Positions 1 to 6,164 of a DNA stretch of 7,117 nucleotides are shown piece by piece. The first letter of the stretch is position 1. The number at the start of each line of letters is the position of its first letter. The notes beneath the pieces are model-generated. The model saw nothing but the letters and a program-made list of their open reading frames with translations, was not told where the DNA came from and did not search any database. This DNA comes from JBEKYD01 sp049509915. Its GTDB lineage: Bacteria; Acidobacteriota; Terriglobia; Bryobacterales; Bryobacteraceae. Where the stretch lies: the NCBI GenBank assembly GCA_049509915.1, contig JBEKZL010000357.1, positions 1 through 7,117 of the forward strand, given 5' to 3'. The translations under genes and the position numbers were made by a program.

Positions 1-134
1 ATGTAGCCTTCTTCCTTCAGAATGCGGGCGATTTCCGCCTTCAGCTTGGAAGCCGGCACGTCCACCTTGGGGTGGCGGGCCTGGATCGCGTTGCGCACGC
101 GAGTCAGCATGTCGGCAATGGGATCGCTGGTCAT
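1..134 (-). CDS. rpsH: 30S ribosomal protein S8, N-terminal part (partial)
   Basis: S8 is a primary 16S rRNA-binding protein of the 30S platform and the translational repressor of the spc operon in E. coli. The window's left edge cuts the gene after 44 of about 130 codons. The visible part reads MTSDPIADMLTRVRNAIQAR, then HPKVDVPASKLKAEIARILK and EEGY, matching the conserved S8 N-terminus. The ATG at 134 is preceded by a strong AGGAG core four bases upstream, inside the 51-base gap after rpsN. The next genes of the spc operon (rplF onward) would be expected beyond the left edge. Confidence 0.96.
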   Translation of the reverse strand, partial: MTSDPIADMLTRVRNAIQARHPKVDVPASKLKAEIARILKEEGY

Positions 135-185
135 AACTCTCCTCTAATTCCGTCCATCTCCTGGGGCAGCCTCATCCGCCGCACC

Positions 186-395
186 TCACCAGCTCGCCTT
201 GGTCACGCCCGGGATCTCGCCATTGAGCGCGAGCTTGCGGAAGCACAGGCGGCAGATGCCGTACTTGCGCAGAAACGCGCGCGGCCTCCCGCAACGCCAG
301 CAGCGGTTGCGGTGGCGGCACCGCAGCTTCGGCGTTTTGGCCCTGCGGGCTTTCTCGAGCTTAATGTCTTTGGCGATTTTTGCGGTCGTGGCCAT
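186..395 (-). CDS. rpsN: 30S ribosomal protein S14, zinc-binding type
   Basis: S14 belongs to the head of the 30S subunit and is a late-assembly protein near the decoding site. The 69 residues are of the short zinc type rather than the ~101-residue zinc-free type. Cys32, Cys35, Cys48 and Cys51 in RCWRCGRPRAFLRKYGICRL form the zinc knuckle, and the end CFRKLALNGEIPGVTKASW is the family terminus. The N-terminal lead (MATTAKIAKDIKLEKARRAK) makes it about eight residues longer than the common 61. An extra Cys26 lies just before the knuckle. No alternative Met lies downstream, so the start at 395 stands; its ribosome-binding core is weak (GAGAGA). TGA stop; rpsH follows after 51 bases, the longest gap in the window. 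Confidence 0.97.
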   Translation of the reverse strand: MATTAKIAKDIKLEKARRAKTPKLRCRHRNRCWRCGRPRAFLRKYGICRLCFRKLALNGEIPGVTKASW

Positions 396-422
396 CGGTT
401 TCTCGCTTTCTCTCTCGCCGCC

Positions 423-965
423 TTACGGGCGGAACGGCATGCCCATCTGGCGCAGCAGCGCCAGACCCTCGCGATCGGTCCGCGCCGTGGTGGTAATCGA
501 AATATTCATGCCCTTGGTCTTTTCCACCTTGGCATAATCGATCTCCGGGAAAATCAACTGCTCCTTCAATCCCAGCGTGTAGTTCCCGCGCCCGTCGAAC
601 GACTTGGTGGATACCCCGCGGAAGTCGCGCACGCGCGGCAGCGCCACGTTCACCAGCCGGTCGAAAAACTCGTACATCCGGTCGCCCCGCAACGTCACCA
701 TGCAGCCGATCGACATGCCTTCCCTTAACTTGAACGCCGCGATCGATTTGGTAGCCTTCGTAATGACCGGCTTCTGGCCGGCAATGGCCCCCAGCTCGTT
801 CACCGCGCCGTCCATCAGCTTGGCGTTCTGCGTCGCTTCCCCCAGACCGATGTTGACCGAAATCTTGTGCAGCTTCGGCACGGCCATGCCGTTCTTGTAC
901 CCGAACTCCTTAGTCAGGGTCGGAACCACTTTCTTCTGATAAAGCTCTTTCAAACGCGCTGCCAT
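423..965 (-). CDS. rplE: 50S ribosomal protein L5
   Basis: L5 binds 5S rRNA in the central protuberance and contacts P-site tRNA and S13. The 180 residues match the family's 178-180. It begins MAARLKELYQKKVVPTLTKE, then NGMAVPKLHKISVNIGLGEA, AGQKPVITKATKSIAAFKLR and EGMSIGCMVTLRGDRMYEFF. It continues with LPRVRDFRGVSTKSFDGRGN and YTLGLKEQLIFPEIDY, and ends MNISITTTARTDREGLALLR plus QMGMPFRP. All conserved blocks are present and there is no frame anomaly. The ATG is 12 bases after the rplX stop with an AGGA core four bases upstream. TAA; rpsN follows after 27 bases. Confidence 0.98.
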   Translation of the reverse strand: MAARLKELYQKKVVPTLTKEFGYKNGMAVPKLHKISVNIGLGEATQNAKLMDGAVNELGAIAGQKPVITKATKSIAAFKLREGMSIGCMVTLRGDRMYEFFDRLVNVALPRVRDFRGVSTKSFDGRGNYTLGLKEQLIFPEIDYAKVEKTKGMNISITTTARTDREGLALLRQMGMPFRP

Positions 966-977
966 GGAATCCTCGTC

Positions 978-1370
978 TTACTTCCGGTCGAGCGTCTGCC
1001 CGCACTTCCGGCACACCCGCGTGCGCCGGCTCTTGCCGCCCGAGACCACGTCCACATGGTGCGCAATGCGCACCGCCTTGTTGCAGCCCGGGCAAACGAT
1101 CATAACGTTGGAGGCCGCGATCGGGCTTTCCCGCTCGGCGATACCACCCTTGATCTGCCGCGATGGATTGGGGCGGGTGTGGCGCTTGATCATCCCGACG
1201 TGCTCCACCAGCACCTTGCCCGTCTCGCGGTCCACCCGCAGCACGCGCCCGGTCTTACCCTCGTCGCGGCCGGAGATCACCCGCACCGTGTCTTCCTTTT
1301 TCAGCTCGACCCGCACCGGGGCCACCGCCCGTTTGCGCATCCCCACCGGATTCTTCTTCGGTACCGCCAT
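978..1370 (-). CDS. rplX: 50S ribosomal protein L24, zinc-ribbon form
   Basis: L24 is an assembly initiator of the 50S subunit that lies near the tunnel exit. The 130 residues comprise a basic N-terminal lead (1-20), a KOW motif region (VRVISGRDEGKTGRVLRVDR, 29-48), the conserved HVGMIKRHTRPNPSRQIKGG and IAERESPIAASNVM stretches, and a C-terminal ribbon. The ribbon has cysteine pairs CPGC (93-96) and CRKC (120-123), as in many non-proteobacterial L24 proteins that probably bind zinc. E. coli L24 is 104 residues without four such cysteines. The start at 1370 overlaps the rplN stop by one base and has AGGTGA four bases upstream; Met11 (1340) is less likely because it lacks a spaced ribosome-binding core. 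TAA; rplE follows after 12 bases. Confidence 0.96.
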   Translation of the reverse strand: MAVPKKNPVGMRKRAVAPVRVELKKEDTVRVISGRDEGKTGRVLRVDRETGKVLVEHVGMIKRHTRPNPSRQIKGGIAERESPIAASNVMIVCPGCNKAVRIAHHVDVVSGGKSRRTRVCRKCGQTLDRK

Positions 1371-1738
1371 CAGATCACCTCGGGGGCCAGCGAAACGATT
1401 TTCATGAATCTCTTGTCGCGCAGTTCCCTGGCCACCGGACCGAACACGCGCGTGCCCACCGGCTCGCCGACCTCGTTGATCAATACCGCCGCGTTCGAAT
1501 CGAACCGGATGTAGCTGCCATCCTTGCGGCGCGTCTCCTTGCGCATGCGTACGATCACGCAGCGCACCACTTTACCCTTCTTGATGCTCGAGTCCGGCGC
1601 GGCTTCCTTCACCGCCGCCGTGACCACGTCGCCCAGACCCGCCCGCAGCCCCAGGTCGCCGCCGCGCGGCAGAATACAGCTCAGTCTGCGCGCCCCGCTG
1701 TTGTCGGCCACCTCGAGAATGGTTCGCATTCCAATCAT
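1370..1738 (-). CDS. rplN: 50S ribosomal protein L14
   Basis: L14 sits at the subunit interface, forms intersubunit bridges and is the target of the silencing factor RsfS. The 122-residue product is exactly the usual length. It begins MIGMRTILEVADNSGARRLS and contains GLGDVVTAAVKEAAPDSSIK, KGKVVRCVIVRMRKETRRKD and DSNAAVLINEVGEPVGTRVF, ending RDKRFMKIVSLAPEVI. The open frame extends to an ATG at 1759. The start at 1738 was chosen because it matches the family N-terminus (MI.M.T.L.VADNSGA) and has a GGGAG core six bases upstream. The TGA stop shares one base with the rplX ATG (TGATG). Confidence 0.97.
   Translation of the reverse strand: MIGMRTILEVADNSGARRLSCILPRGGDLGLRAGLGDVVTAAVKEAAPDSSIKKGKVVRCVIVRMRKETRRKDGSYIRFDSNAAVLINEVGEPVGTRVFGPVARELRDKRFMKIVSLAPEVI
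1375..1380 (-). promoter_or_regulatory. Ribosome-binding site of rplX within rplN
   Basis: AGGTGA on the minus strand lies in the last codons of rplN, four bases before the rplX ATG that shares a base with the rplN stop. This supports the start at 1370 and termination-reinitiation coupling. Confidence 0.65.
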
Positions 1739-1744
1739 AAAAAG

Positions 1745-1749
1745 CTCCC
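1745..1749 (-). promoter_or_regulatory. Ribosome-binding site of rplN
   Basis: GGGAG on the minus strand, six bases upstream of the ATG at 1738. It decides between that start and the in-frame ATG at 1759, which would place this motif inside the coding sequence. Confidence 0.7.
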
Positions 1750-1769
1750 AGAACGTCAATCGCCCGAAA

Positions 1770-2105
1770 CTAAACCTTCACATCCAGCTCGGATGGCTGC
1801 GCGCCCACCTGCGCCGCGCGCCGCACCACCTCGGCCAGCGTCCAACGCTTCAGCCGGCTCAGCGGCCGGCTCTCCACGATCCGCACCACGTCGCCCAGCT
1901 TGGCCGTCGACTGTTCGTCGTGAGCGTAGAACTTCTTGCGCTTCTTGATGATGCGCTTGTACAGAGGGTGCGGCACGCGCCGGCTGACTTCCACCACGAT
2001 GGTCTTGGCCATCTTGGTCGAAACCACCGAGCCGATCTTTTCGGTCGGCTTGTGCCTGGCCGCTCCGTCCGTCGCCGCGGGCGCCTTCCCGTTCGCTTCC
2101 GCCAT
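1770..2105 (-). CDS. rpsQ: 30S ribosomal protein S17
   Basis: S17 is an OB-fold protein that binds 16S rRNA early in 30S assembly. The 111 residues are longer than the ~84 of E. coli. A polar, Ala-rich lead (MAEANGKAPAATDGAARHKP) precedes the conserved body, which starts at about residue 22 with EKIGSVVSTKMAKTIVVEVS. The body carries RRVPHPLYKRIIKKRKKFYA and HDEQSTAKLGDVVRIVESRP, followed by LSRLKRWTLAEVVRR. The start at 2105 overlaps the rpmC stop by one base, and a GGGAGG core lies about nine bases upstream. The in-frame Met at residue 32 is inside the conserved fold and so is not the start. TAG stop; rplN follows after 31 bases. Confidence 0.96.
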   Translation of the reverse strand: MAEANGKAPAATDGAARHKPTEKIGSVVSTKMAKTIVVEVSRRVPHPLYKRIIKKRKKFYAHDEQSTAKLGDVVRIVESRPLSRLKRWTLAEVVRRAAQVGAQPSELDVKV

Positions 2106-2311
2106 TACTTGGTCCCTCCCGCCAGCTCCCGCTCGCGCAACACGGTATGGATGCGGGCCCGGTCCTTGCGCATGGCGCGCGCCTTCTTCAGCCCATCCAT
2201 CTGCCCCATGGCCATCTGAAACTGAAAACGAAACAATTGTTCGTTCATTTCCTGCAACTGGCGCCGTAACTCCTGGTCGTCCAGATCGCGAACTTTTTCG
2301 GGCTTCATCAT
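2105..2311 (-). CDS. rpmC: 50S ribosomal protein L29
   Basis: L29 is a small helical-hairpin protein beside L23 at the tunnel exit, where it helps form the chaperone and SRP landing site. The 68 residues read MMKPEKVRDLDDQELRRQLQ, then EMNEQLFRFQFQMAMGQMDG and LKKARAMRKDRARIHTVLRE. This is the expected two-helix pattern with the conserved basic RIHTVLRER segment. The long open frame upstream of 2311 is antisense-free overlap with rplP and has no L29 homology, so it was trimmed. Two adjacent ATGs (2311 and 2308) are both possible; the GGAG core at 2322-2319 suits either. The TAA overlaps the rpsQ ATG by one base (TAATG). Confidence 0.95.
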   Translation of the reverse strand: MMKPEKVRDLDDQELRRQLQEMNEQLFRFQFQMAMGQMDGLKKARAMRKDRARIHTVLRERELAGGTK

Positions 2312-2334
2312 CGGCTTGCTCCGCGTCCTCCCGC

Positions 2335-2751
2335 CTACTCGGCCTCGTCCCGGGTGACGAACTTGGTCTTGATGGGAAGCTTGTGCGCCGCCAGACGCAT
2401 GGCCGCCGAGGCAATGGCGAAGTCCACGCCTTCCATCTCGAACAGAATCTTGCCCGGGCGAACCACCGCTACCCATTGCTCGGGCGCCCCTTTTCCTTTT
2501 CCCATACGGGTTTCCGCCGGCTTCTTGGTGATCGGCTTGTCCGGGAACAGGCGAATCCACACCTTGCCGCCGCGTTTGATCGAGCGCGTCATGGCCACGC
2601 GCGCGGCCTCGATCTGGCGGTCGGTGATCCAGGCGCACTCGAGGGCCTTCAACCCGTACTCGCCGAAGCTGATCGAGGAGCCGCGCCACGCCTTGCCGGC
2701 CATCCGGCCGCGCTGCTGCTTCCGAAACTTCACCTTCTTTGGCATCATCAT
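2335..2751 (-). CDS. rplP: 50S ribosomal protein L16
   Basis: L16 is a late-assembly protein that organises the A-site tRNA region of the 50S subunit. The 138 residues match family length. MMMPKKVKFRKQQRGRMAGK is followed by SISFGEYGLKALECAWITDR, then IEAARVAMTRSIKRGGKVWI and TRMGKGKGAPEQWVAVVRPG. Arg82 in TRMGKGKG corresponds to Arg81, the arginine hydroxylated in E. coli L16. There are three consecutive ATGs (2751, 2748, 2745). The first is preferred because it aligns with the MLMPKR start common in the family and leaves a GAGGG core eight bases upstream; the others cannot be excluded. rpsC ends 18 bases upstream. TAG stop; rpmC follows after 23 bases. Confidence 0.97.
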   Translation of the reverse strand: MMMPKKVKFRKQQRGRMAGKAWRGSSISFGEYGLKALECAWITDRQIEAARVAMTRSIKRGGKVWIRLFPDKPITKKPAETRMGKGKGAPEQWVAVVRPGKILFEMEGVDFAIASAAMRLAAHKLPIKTKFVTRDEAE

Positions 2752-2769
2752 GGGGTTTGCCCTCGGTCC

Positions 2770-3750
2770 TTACTGGTTCTCACCCGGTTTCGGGTCGGAC
2801 GGTTGCGTTTCGCCGGCGCCCGGCGCGCTCTCCTGCCGCGCCTCCTGCTTCCAGCTCGGCTGCTGCGGCGACATCAACGGCGGCAGGATCGGCGTTACCG
2901 CCCGCGCCGCCGGCCGCGGCAGGTCGCTCGGCGGCGCCTGCACCGCCGGACCGGCCGGTTCGGCCGCTGCTGCTACGGGAGCGGCGGCTACCGGCGGCGG
3001 AGTACGCTCCCCTTGGAACGGGCCGCCGCGGTCTCTACGATCGCGGTCGCGTCCGCCCCGGTCCCTGCGGTCGCGAGGTTCCCGCCGCGGCTCGGGCTCC
3101 GGCAGCAGGCCGCGCCGCTTGGTCAAATCCAGAATCTCGCCCTTGTACAACCAGGCCTTGACCCCGATCACGCCGTAGGTGGTGTGCGCCTCGGCAAAGC
3201 CGTAGTCGATGTCGGCCCTCAGCGTGTGCAGCGGAAGCTGCCCCTGCAGGTACCATTCGCTGCGCGCGATTTCCGCCCCGTTCAGGCGCCCGGAAACCCG
3301 CACCTTGATCCCTTTGCAGCCGAAACGCAGCGCCGAATCCACCGCCTTGCGCATGGCGCGCCGGAAGGCCACGCGCTTTTCGAGCTGCAGCGCGATCGAC
3401 TCCGACACCAGTTGCGCGTCCAGCTCCGGCTTGTGCACTTCCTGTATGTCGATGAAGACCTCGCGCTTGGTCTTCTTCGCCATGTCCTGTTTCAGCTTCT
3501 CGATTTCCGCGCCCTTGCGGCCGATGATGATGCCCGGCCGCGAAGTCCGGATGGTCACCCGCAGCTTGTTGCCCGGGCGGTCGACCTCGATCGAGCTCAC
3601 CCCGGCCGCCTTCAGCCGCGTCCCCAGCGCCGCCTTCAGCTCCAGGTCCTCCCGCAGCAGTTGCGCGTAGTTCTGCTTGGCGAACCAGCGCGAGCGCCAC
3701 GGCTTGTTGAAGCCCAATCTAAAACCGTACGGATGAACTTTCTGTCCCAT
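2770..3750 (-). CDS. rpsC: 30S ribosomal protein S3 with long C-terminal extension
   Basis: S3 forms part of the mRNA entry channel and its helicase activity in the 30S head. The product has 326 residues, against 233 in E. coli. Residues 1-208 are standard: MGQKVHPYGFRLGFNKPWRS at the start, a KH type II domain with RPGIIIGRKGAEIEKL (GRKG loop at 77-80), and the C-terminal domain RVSGRLNGAEIARSEWYLQG to GVKAWLYKGE. From about residue 211 (3120) a low-complexity extension follows. Residues 218-247 are Arg/Asp/Gly-rich with two DRRDRGG copies. Residues 248-326 are rich in Pro, Ala, Gln and Glu, probably disordered. The ATG abuts the rplV stop, with AAGGA inside rplV. Extended S3 tails are known in several phyla; the role of this one is unknown. 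Confidence 0.97.
   Translation of the reverse strand: MGQKVHPYGFRLGFNKPWRSRWFAKQNYAQLLREDLELKAALGTRLKAAGVSSIEVDRPGNKLRVTIRTSRPGIIIGRKGAEIEKLKQDMAKKTKREVFIDIQEVHKPELDAQLVSESIALQLEKRVAFRRAMRKAVDSALRFGCKGIKVRVSGRLNGAEIARSEWYLQGQLPLHTLRADIDYGFAEAHTTYGVIGVKAWLYKGEILDLTKRRGLLPEPEPRREPRDRRDRGGRDRDRRDRGGPFQGERTPPPVAAAPVAAAAEPAGPAVQAPPSDLPRPAARAVTPILPPLMSPQQPSWKQEARQESAPGAGETQPSDPKPGENQ
3022..3072 (-). repeat. Imperfect heptapeptide repeat (DRRDRGG twice) inside rpsC
   Basis: Two 21-base units encode DRRDRGG at S3 residues 227-233 (3072-3052) and 237-243 (3042-3022), separated by RDR. The units differ at five positions, all third codon positions, so the peptide is identical while the DNA has drifted. 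They lie in the linker between the folded S3 body and the Pro/Ala-rich tail. Confidence 0.8.
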
Positions 3751-4095
3751 TTAGACTTCTTCCTTGTCCGCCACGCGGATGACGATGTGCGCCATCCGCC
3801 GCTGGTAACGATAGGCCCGGCCCATGGGAGCGGGACGCACCCGCTTCATCCGCGGCCCTTCGTTCACGTAGGCCTCGCTCACGTACAACTCGTCCACATC
3901 CACGTCTTCATTCAGGTTCTGCGCGTTGGCTATCGCCGACTTCAGCACCTTCTCCACCGTGGGCGCGATCCGCTTGTTGGTGGCCCGCAGGGTGTTCAGC
4001 GCCGCCCCCGCCTGCTGACCCCGGATCAGGTCCACCACCAGGCGCGCCTTCTGCGCCGAGATTCTGATGTATCGGGCTTCCGCTTTCGCTTCCAT
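3751..4095 (-). CDS. rplV: 50S ribosomal protein L22
   Basis: L22 contacts all 23S rRNA domains, and its beta hairpin forms part of the exit-tunnel constriction where macrolides act. The 114-residue product begins with a short acidic lead (MEAKAEARYI), then RISAQKARLVVDLIRGQ, with ALNTLRATNKRIAPTVEKVL and KSAIANAQNLNEDVDVDELY. The hairpin portion reads EGPRMKRVRPAPMGRAYRYQ followed by RRMAHIVI. Length agrees with the usual ~110. A GAGGA core six bases before the ATG supports the start. The TAA is immediately followed by the rpsC ATG with no intervening base, so the two genes should be translationally coupled. Confidence 0.98.
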   Translation of the reverse strand: MEAKAEARYIRISAQKARLVVDLIRGQQAGAALNTLRATNKRIAPTVEKVLKSAIANAQNLNEDVDVDELYVSEAYVNEGPRMKRVRPAPMGRAYRYQRRMAHIVIRVADKEEV

Positions 4096-4122
4096 GACAA
4101 GTCCTCTTCCGCCAGCCGTCGC

Positions 4123-4413
4123 CTAAGCCGGTTTGGCGGTCTTCTCCGTGGCCGCTTTCACCGAGTGGCCCCTGAACGTTCGCGTCGGGGAAAACTCGCC
4201 CAGCTTGTGCCCCACCATGTTCTCAGTGATGTACACCGGAATGAACTTCTTGCCGTTGTGCACCGCCACGGTTTGTCCCACGAATTCGGGCAGGATGGTC
4301 GACCGCCGCGACCACGTCCGCACCACCTTCTTTTCGTTGGCCGCGCTCAGCACCGCCAACTTGTTCTCCAGGTGGCTGTCGGTGAACGGTCCCTTCTTAA
4401 CGGATCTCCCCAT
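4123..4413 (-). CDS. rpsS: 30S ribosomal protein S19
   Basis: S19 lies in the head of the 30S subunit, partners S13 and contacts the A- and P-site region of 16S rRNA. The 96 residues begin MGRSVKKGPFTDSHLENKL and carry the family signature VRTWSRRSTILPEFVGQTVA. They continue with HNGKKFIPVYITENMVGHKL and GEFSPTRTFRGH, then a short basic tail. Length is close to the usual 90-95. The ATG lies three bases after the rplB stop and the ribosome-binding core AGAGG is within rplB, pointing to coupled translation. TAG stop; rplV follows after 27 bases. Confidence 0.98.
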   Translation of the reverse strand: MGRSVKKGPFTDSHLENKLAVLSAANEKKVVRTWSRRSTILPEFVGQTVAVHNGKKFIPVYITENMVGHKLGEFSPTRTFRGHSVKAATEKTAKPA

Positions 4414-4416
4414 TGA

Positions 4417-5247
4417 TTACCTCTTTTTGCTCTTCCGCTGCGCGATCCACTGGTCGGTCCGCTTGTTGTTGCGCGTCTTGAAACCCCGCGTCGGCTGGCC
4501 CCATGGCGTCACCGGATGACGGCCGCCCGACGTCTTGCCTTCGCCGCCGCCGTGCGGGTGATCCACCGGGTTCATGGTGACGCCCCGGTTGTGCGGCGTT
4601 TTGCCCAGCCAGCGCGTCCGCCCGGCCTTGCCCAGCGACACGTTCTCGTGATCCACGTTGCCCACCTGCCCCACCGTGGCCATGCAATCCAGTTGCACCT
4701 TGCGGGTCTCGCCCGACGGCAGCTTCAGCAGCGCGATGCCGCCTTCCTTCGATACCAACTGCGCCTGCGAGCCGGCCGAACGCGCCATCTGCCCGCCCTT
4801 GCCCGGCCGCAGCTCGATGTTGTGAACCACCGTGCCGGCGGGCATGTTCTTGAGCGGCAGCGCGTTGCCGAGCAGGATGTCGGCGCCCTCGCCGGACATG
4901 ATCTTCATCCCCACCCTGAGGCCGTCCGGCTGTAGAATGTAGCGCTTTTCGCCGTCCGCGTAGTGCAGGAGCGCGATCCGCGCCGAACGGTTGGGGTCGT
5001 ACTCGATGGCCGCCACCACCGCCGGAATTCCGGTCTTGTCGCGCTTGAAATCCACCACCCGGTAGGCTTTCTTATGGCCGCCGCCGATGAAACGCGAGCT
5101 CACCCGCCCGGTCGAGCTTCGCCCGCCAGTCCGCTGCTTGGCCGTCACCAGCGCCTTCTCGGGACGCTGCTTGGTAATGTCGGCGCGCGATACCACGGTG
5201 TGGAATCGCCGCGTCGGAGTGGTCGGTCTGAAAGTCTTGATGGGCAT
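4417..5247 (-). CDS. rplB: 50S ribosomal protein L2
   Basis: L2 is a primary 23S rRNA-binding protein, needed for subunit association and for peptidyl transferase activity. The 276 residues match the family length. The N-terminal RNA-binding domain shows IGGGHKKAYRVVDFKRDKTG and IEYDPNRSARIALLHYADGE. The C-terminal domain shows GQMARSAGSQAQLVSKEGG and TVGQVGNVDHENVSLGKAGR. It ends with the hallmark NPVDHPHGGGEGKTSGGRHP, in which His230 corresponds to the functionally important His229 of E. coli L2. The start ATG is three bases after the rplW stop, with a GGAG core inside the rplW 3' end. The TAA is three bases before rpsS, and AGAGG in the last L2 codons is the rpsS ribosome-binding core. Nothing is odd about it. 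Confidence 0.99.
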   Translation of the reverse strand: MPIKTFRPTTPTRRFHTVVSRADITKQRPEKALVTAKQRTGGRSSTGRVSSRFIGGGHKKAYRVVDFKRDKTGIPAVVAAIEYDPNRSARIALLHYADGEKRYILQPDGLRVGMKIMSGEGADILLGNALPLKNMPAGTVVHNIELRPGKGGQMARSAGSQAQLVSKEGGIALLKLPSGETRKVQLDCMATVGQVGNVDHENVSLGKAGRTRWLGKTPHNRGVTMNPVDHPHGGGEGKTSGGRHPVTPWGQPTRGFKTRNNKRTDQWIAQRKSKKR

Positions 5248-5250
5248 GGC

Positions 5251-5538
5251 TTAGATCTCCGCGAACTCGGGGACTTTCTCCCCTTTCTTCAGCTTCACGT
5301 AGGCCTTCTTCCACTCCGGCCGATAACCGGTGAAACGCCCGCGGCGCCGCAGCTTGCCGTCGAAATTGGCGGTCCGCACCTCGGCCACCTTCACCTTGAA
5401 CAGCTTTTCCACCGCCTGCTTCACCTGGGTCTTGTTGGCGCCCGGAGCCACTTGAAAGCACAACGTGCGCTCCTCGTCCTTCTTGGTCACGCCTTTTTCG
5501 GTGACCAGCGGCTTGCGCAGAACTTCATAGATCGTCAT
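5251..5538 (-). CDS. rplW: 50S ribosomal protein L23
   Basis: L23 sits at the exit of the nascent-peptide tunnel and is the docking site for trigger factor and the signal recognition particle. The 95-residue product begins MTIYEVLRKPLVTEKGV, the family's opening. It continues with NKTQVKQAVEKLFKVKVAEV and the basic GKLRRRGRFTGYRPEWKKAY region, the length and layout expected of bacterial L23. The start was placed at 5538 rather than at the far upstream in-frame Met because homology begins exactly there. An ATGA overlap with the rplD stop and a GGAGG core about 10 bases upstream support it. The TAA lies three bases before the rplB ATG. The overlap implies translational coupling with L4. Confidence 0.97.
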   Translation of the reverse strand: MTIYEVLRKPLVTEKGVTKKDEERTLCFQVAPGANKTQVKQAVEKLFKVKVAEVRTANFDGKLRRRGRFTGYRPEWKKAYVKLKKGEKVPEFAEI

Positions 5539-6161
5539 TTCGCCAGCGCCTCCGAAAATTTCTGGGCTGCCGCCTGGCTCAGCAGAACGCTGTGGTGGCC
5601 GAGCAGGTGGTACACGCTGACGTCCTTGGTCGCCAGCAGGGTTACGCCCTCCAGGTTCCTGATCCCCAGCGTGAAGTTGCGGTCGCCGGAATTGTCCACC
5701 ACCAGAACCGTGCGCCCGGCTTCCAGCGTGGCCAACGCATTCATGGCGGTCTTGGTCTTCGGTTCGCTCAACCCGAACGCCGAAACCACCTTCAACTCGC
5801 CGTCCCGAACCTTTGCCGACAACGCCGAGCGCAACGCACCCAGCACCATCTTGCGCGGCAGCTTGTAGCTGTAATCGCGCGGCACCGGCCCGTGCGACGT
5901 CCCACCGTGGCGCCAGATCGGCGACCGCACCGAGCCTACCCGCGCCCGCCCGGTGCCCTTCTGCTTCCACAGCTTTTTTCCCGACCCAGCCACTTCCCGG
6001 CGCACCTTGGTCTTGTGCGTGCCCGCCCTCTGGCCGGCCTGGTAGTGCCGCACCGCCTCGTAGAGCAGCGCTTCGTTGACTTCCGCCCCGAAGACCGCGT
6101 CGGCCAGCTCGATCTCGCCGACTTTCTGGTTGTTTAAATCGACTATATCTACCGTCGGCAT
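5535..6161 (-). CDS. rplD: 50S ribosomal protein L4
   Basis: L4 is an early-assembly large-subunit protein whose extended loop lines the peptide exit tunnel; in enterobacteria it also represses the S10 operon. The 208 residues match the usual family length. Residues about 44-103 form the loop and carry the signature KKLWKQKGTGRARVGSVRSP followed by WRHGGTSHGP and YSYKLPRKM. The C-terminal half is the globular domain, with VLVVDNSG and the end SVYHLLGHHSVLLSQAAAQ. The ATG follows the rplC stop by three bases, with GAGG inside the last rplC codons as ribosome-binding core. The TGA stop overlaps the rplW ATG in an ATGA arrangement. The gene is complete with no anomaly. No S10-type leader is visible on which L4 autoregulation could act within this window. 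Confidence 0.98.
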   Translation of the reverse strand: MPTVDIVDLNNQKVGEIELADAVFGAEVNEALLYEAVRHYQAGQRAGTHKTKVRREVAGSGKKLWKQKGTGRARVGSVRSPIWRHGGTSHGPVPRDYSYKLPRKMVLGALRSALSAKVRDGELKVVSAFGLSEPKTKTAMNALATLEAGRTVLVVDNSGDRNFTLGIRNLEGVTLLATKDVSVYHLLGHHSVLLSQAAAQKFSEALAK

Positions 6162-6164
6162 GGC

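Noticed and set aside
135..185. Possible promoter or terminator in the longest gap (rpsN-rpsH)
   Set aside because: Only 51 bases; apart from the AGGAG core for rpsH I see no convincing -35/-10 pair and no GC stem followed by a T run on the minus strand.
910..1095. 61-codon minus-strand open frame at the L24/L5 boundary
   Set aside because: It overlaps L24 and L5 in a third frame and its translation matches neither; no support beyond being open.
72..1514. Overlapping plus-strand open frames of 218 and 215 codons
   Set aside because: Antisense to S8, S14, L5, L24 and L14; composition is that of a GC-rich shadow frame.
2106..2414. Upstream in-frame extension of S17 (open to an ATG at 2414)
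   Set aside because: It lies within rpmC and rplP in another frame and has no S17 similarity; the start at 2105 has overlap coupling and a ribosome-binding core.
1936..4416. 826-codon open frame on the plus strand
   Set aside because: It is antisense to S17, L29, L16, S3, L22 and S19, all recognised with full family signatures. The product is His/Arg/Leu/Pro-rich without domains, typical of the open antisense frame of GC-rich coding DNA.
4963..5868. 301-codon plus-strand open frame opposite L2, L23 and L4
   Set aside because: Shadow of the minus-strand genes; no recognisable motif and no ribosome-binding context of its own.
5539..5970. Upstream in-frame extension of L23 to an ATG at 5970
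   Set aside because: It is inside rplD in another frame; L23 homology begins exactly at the ATG at 5538.
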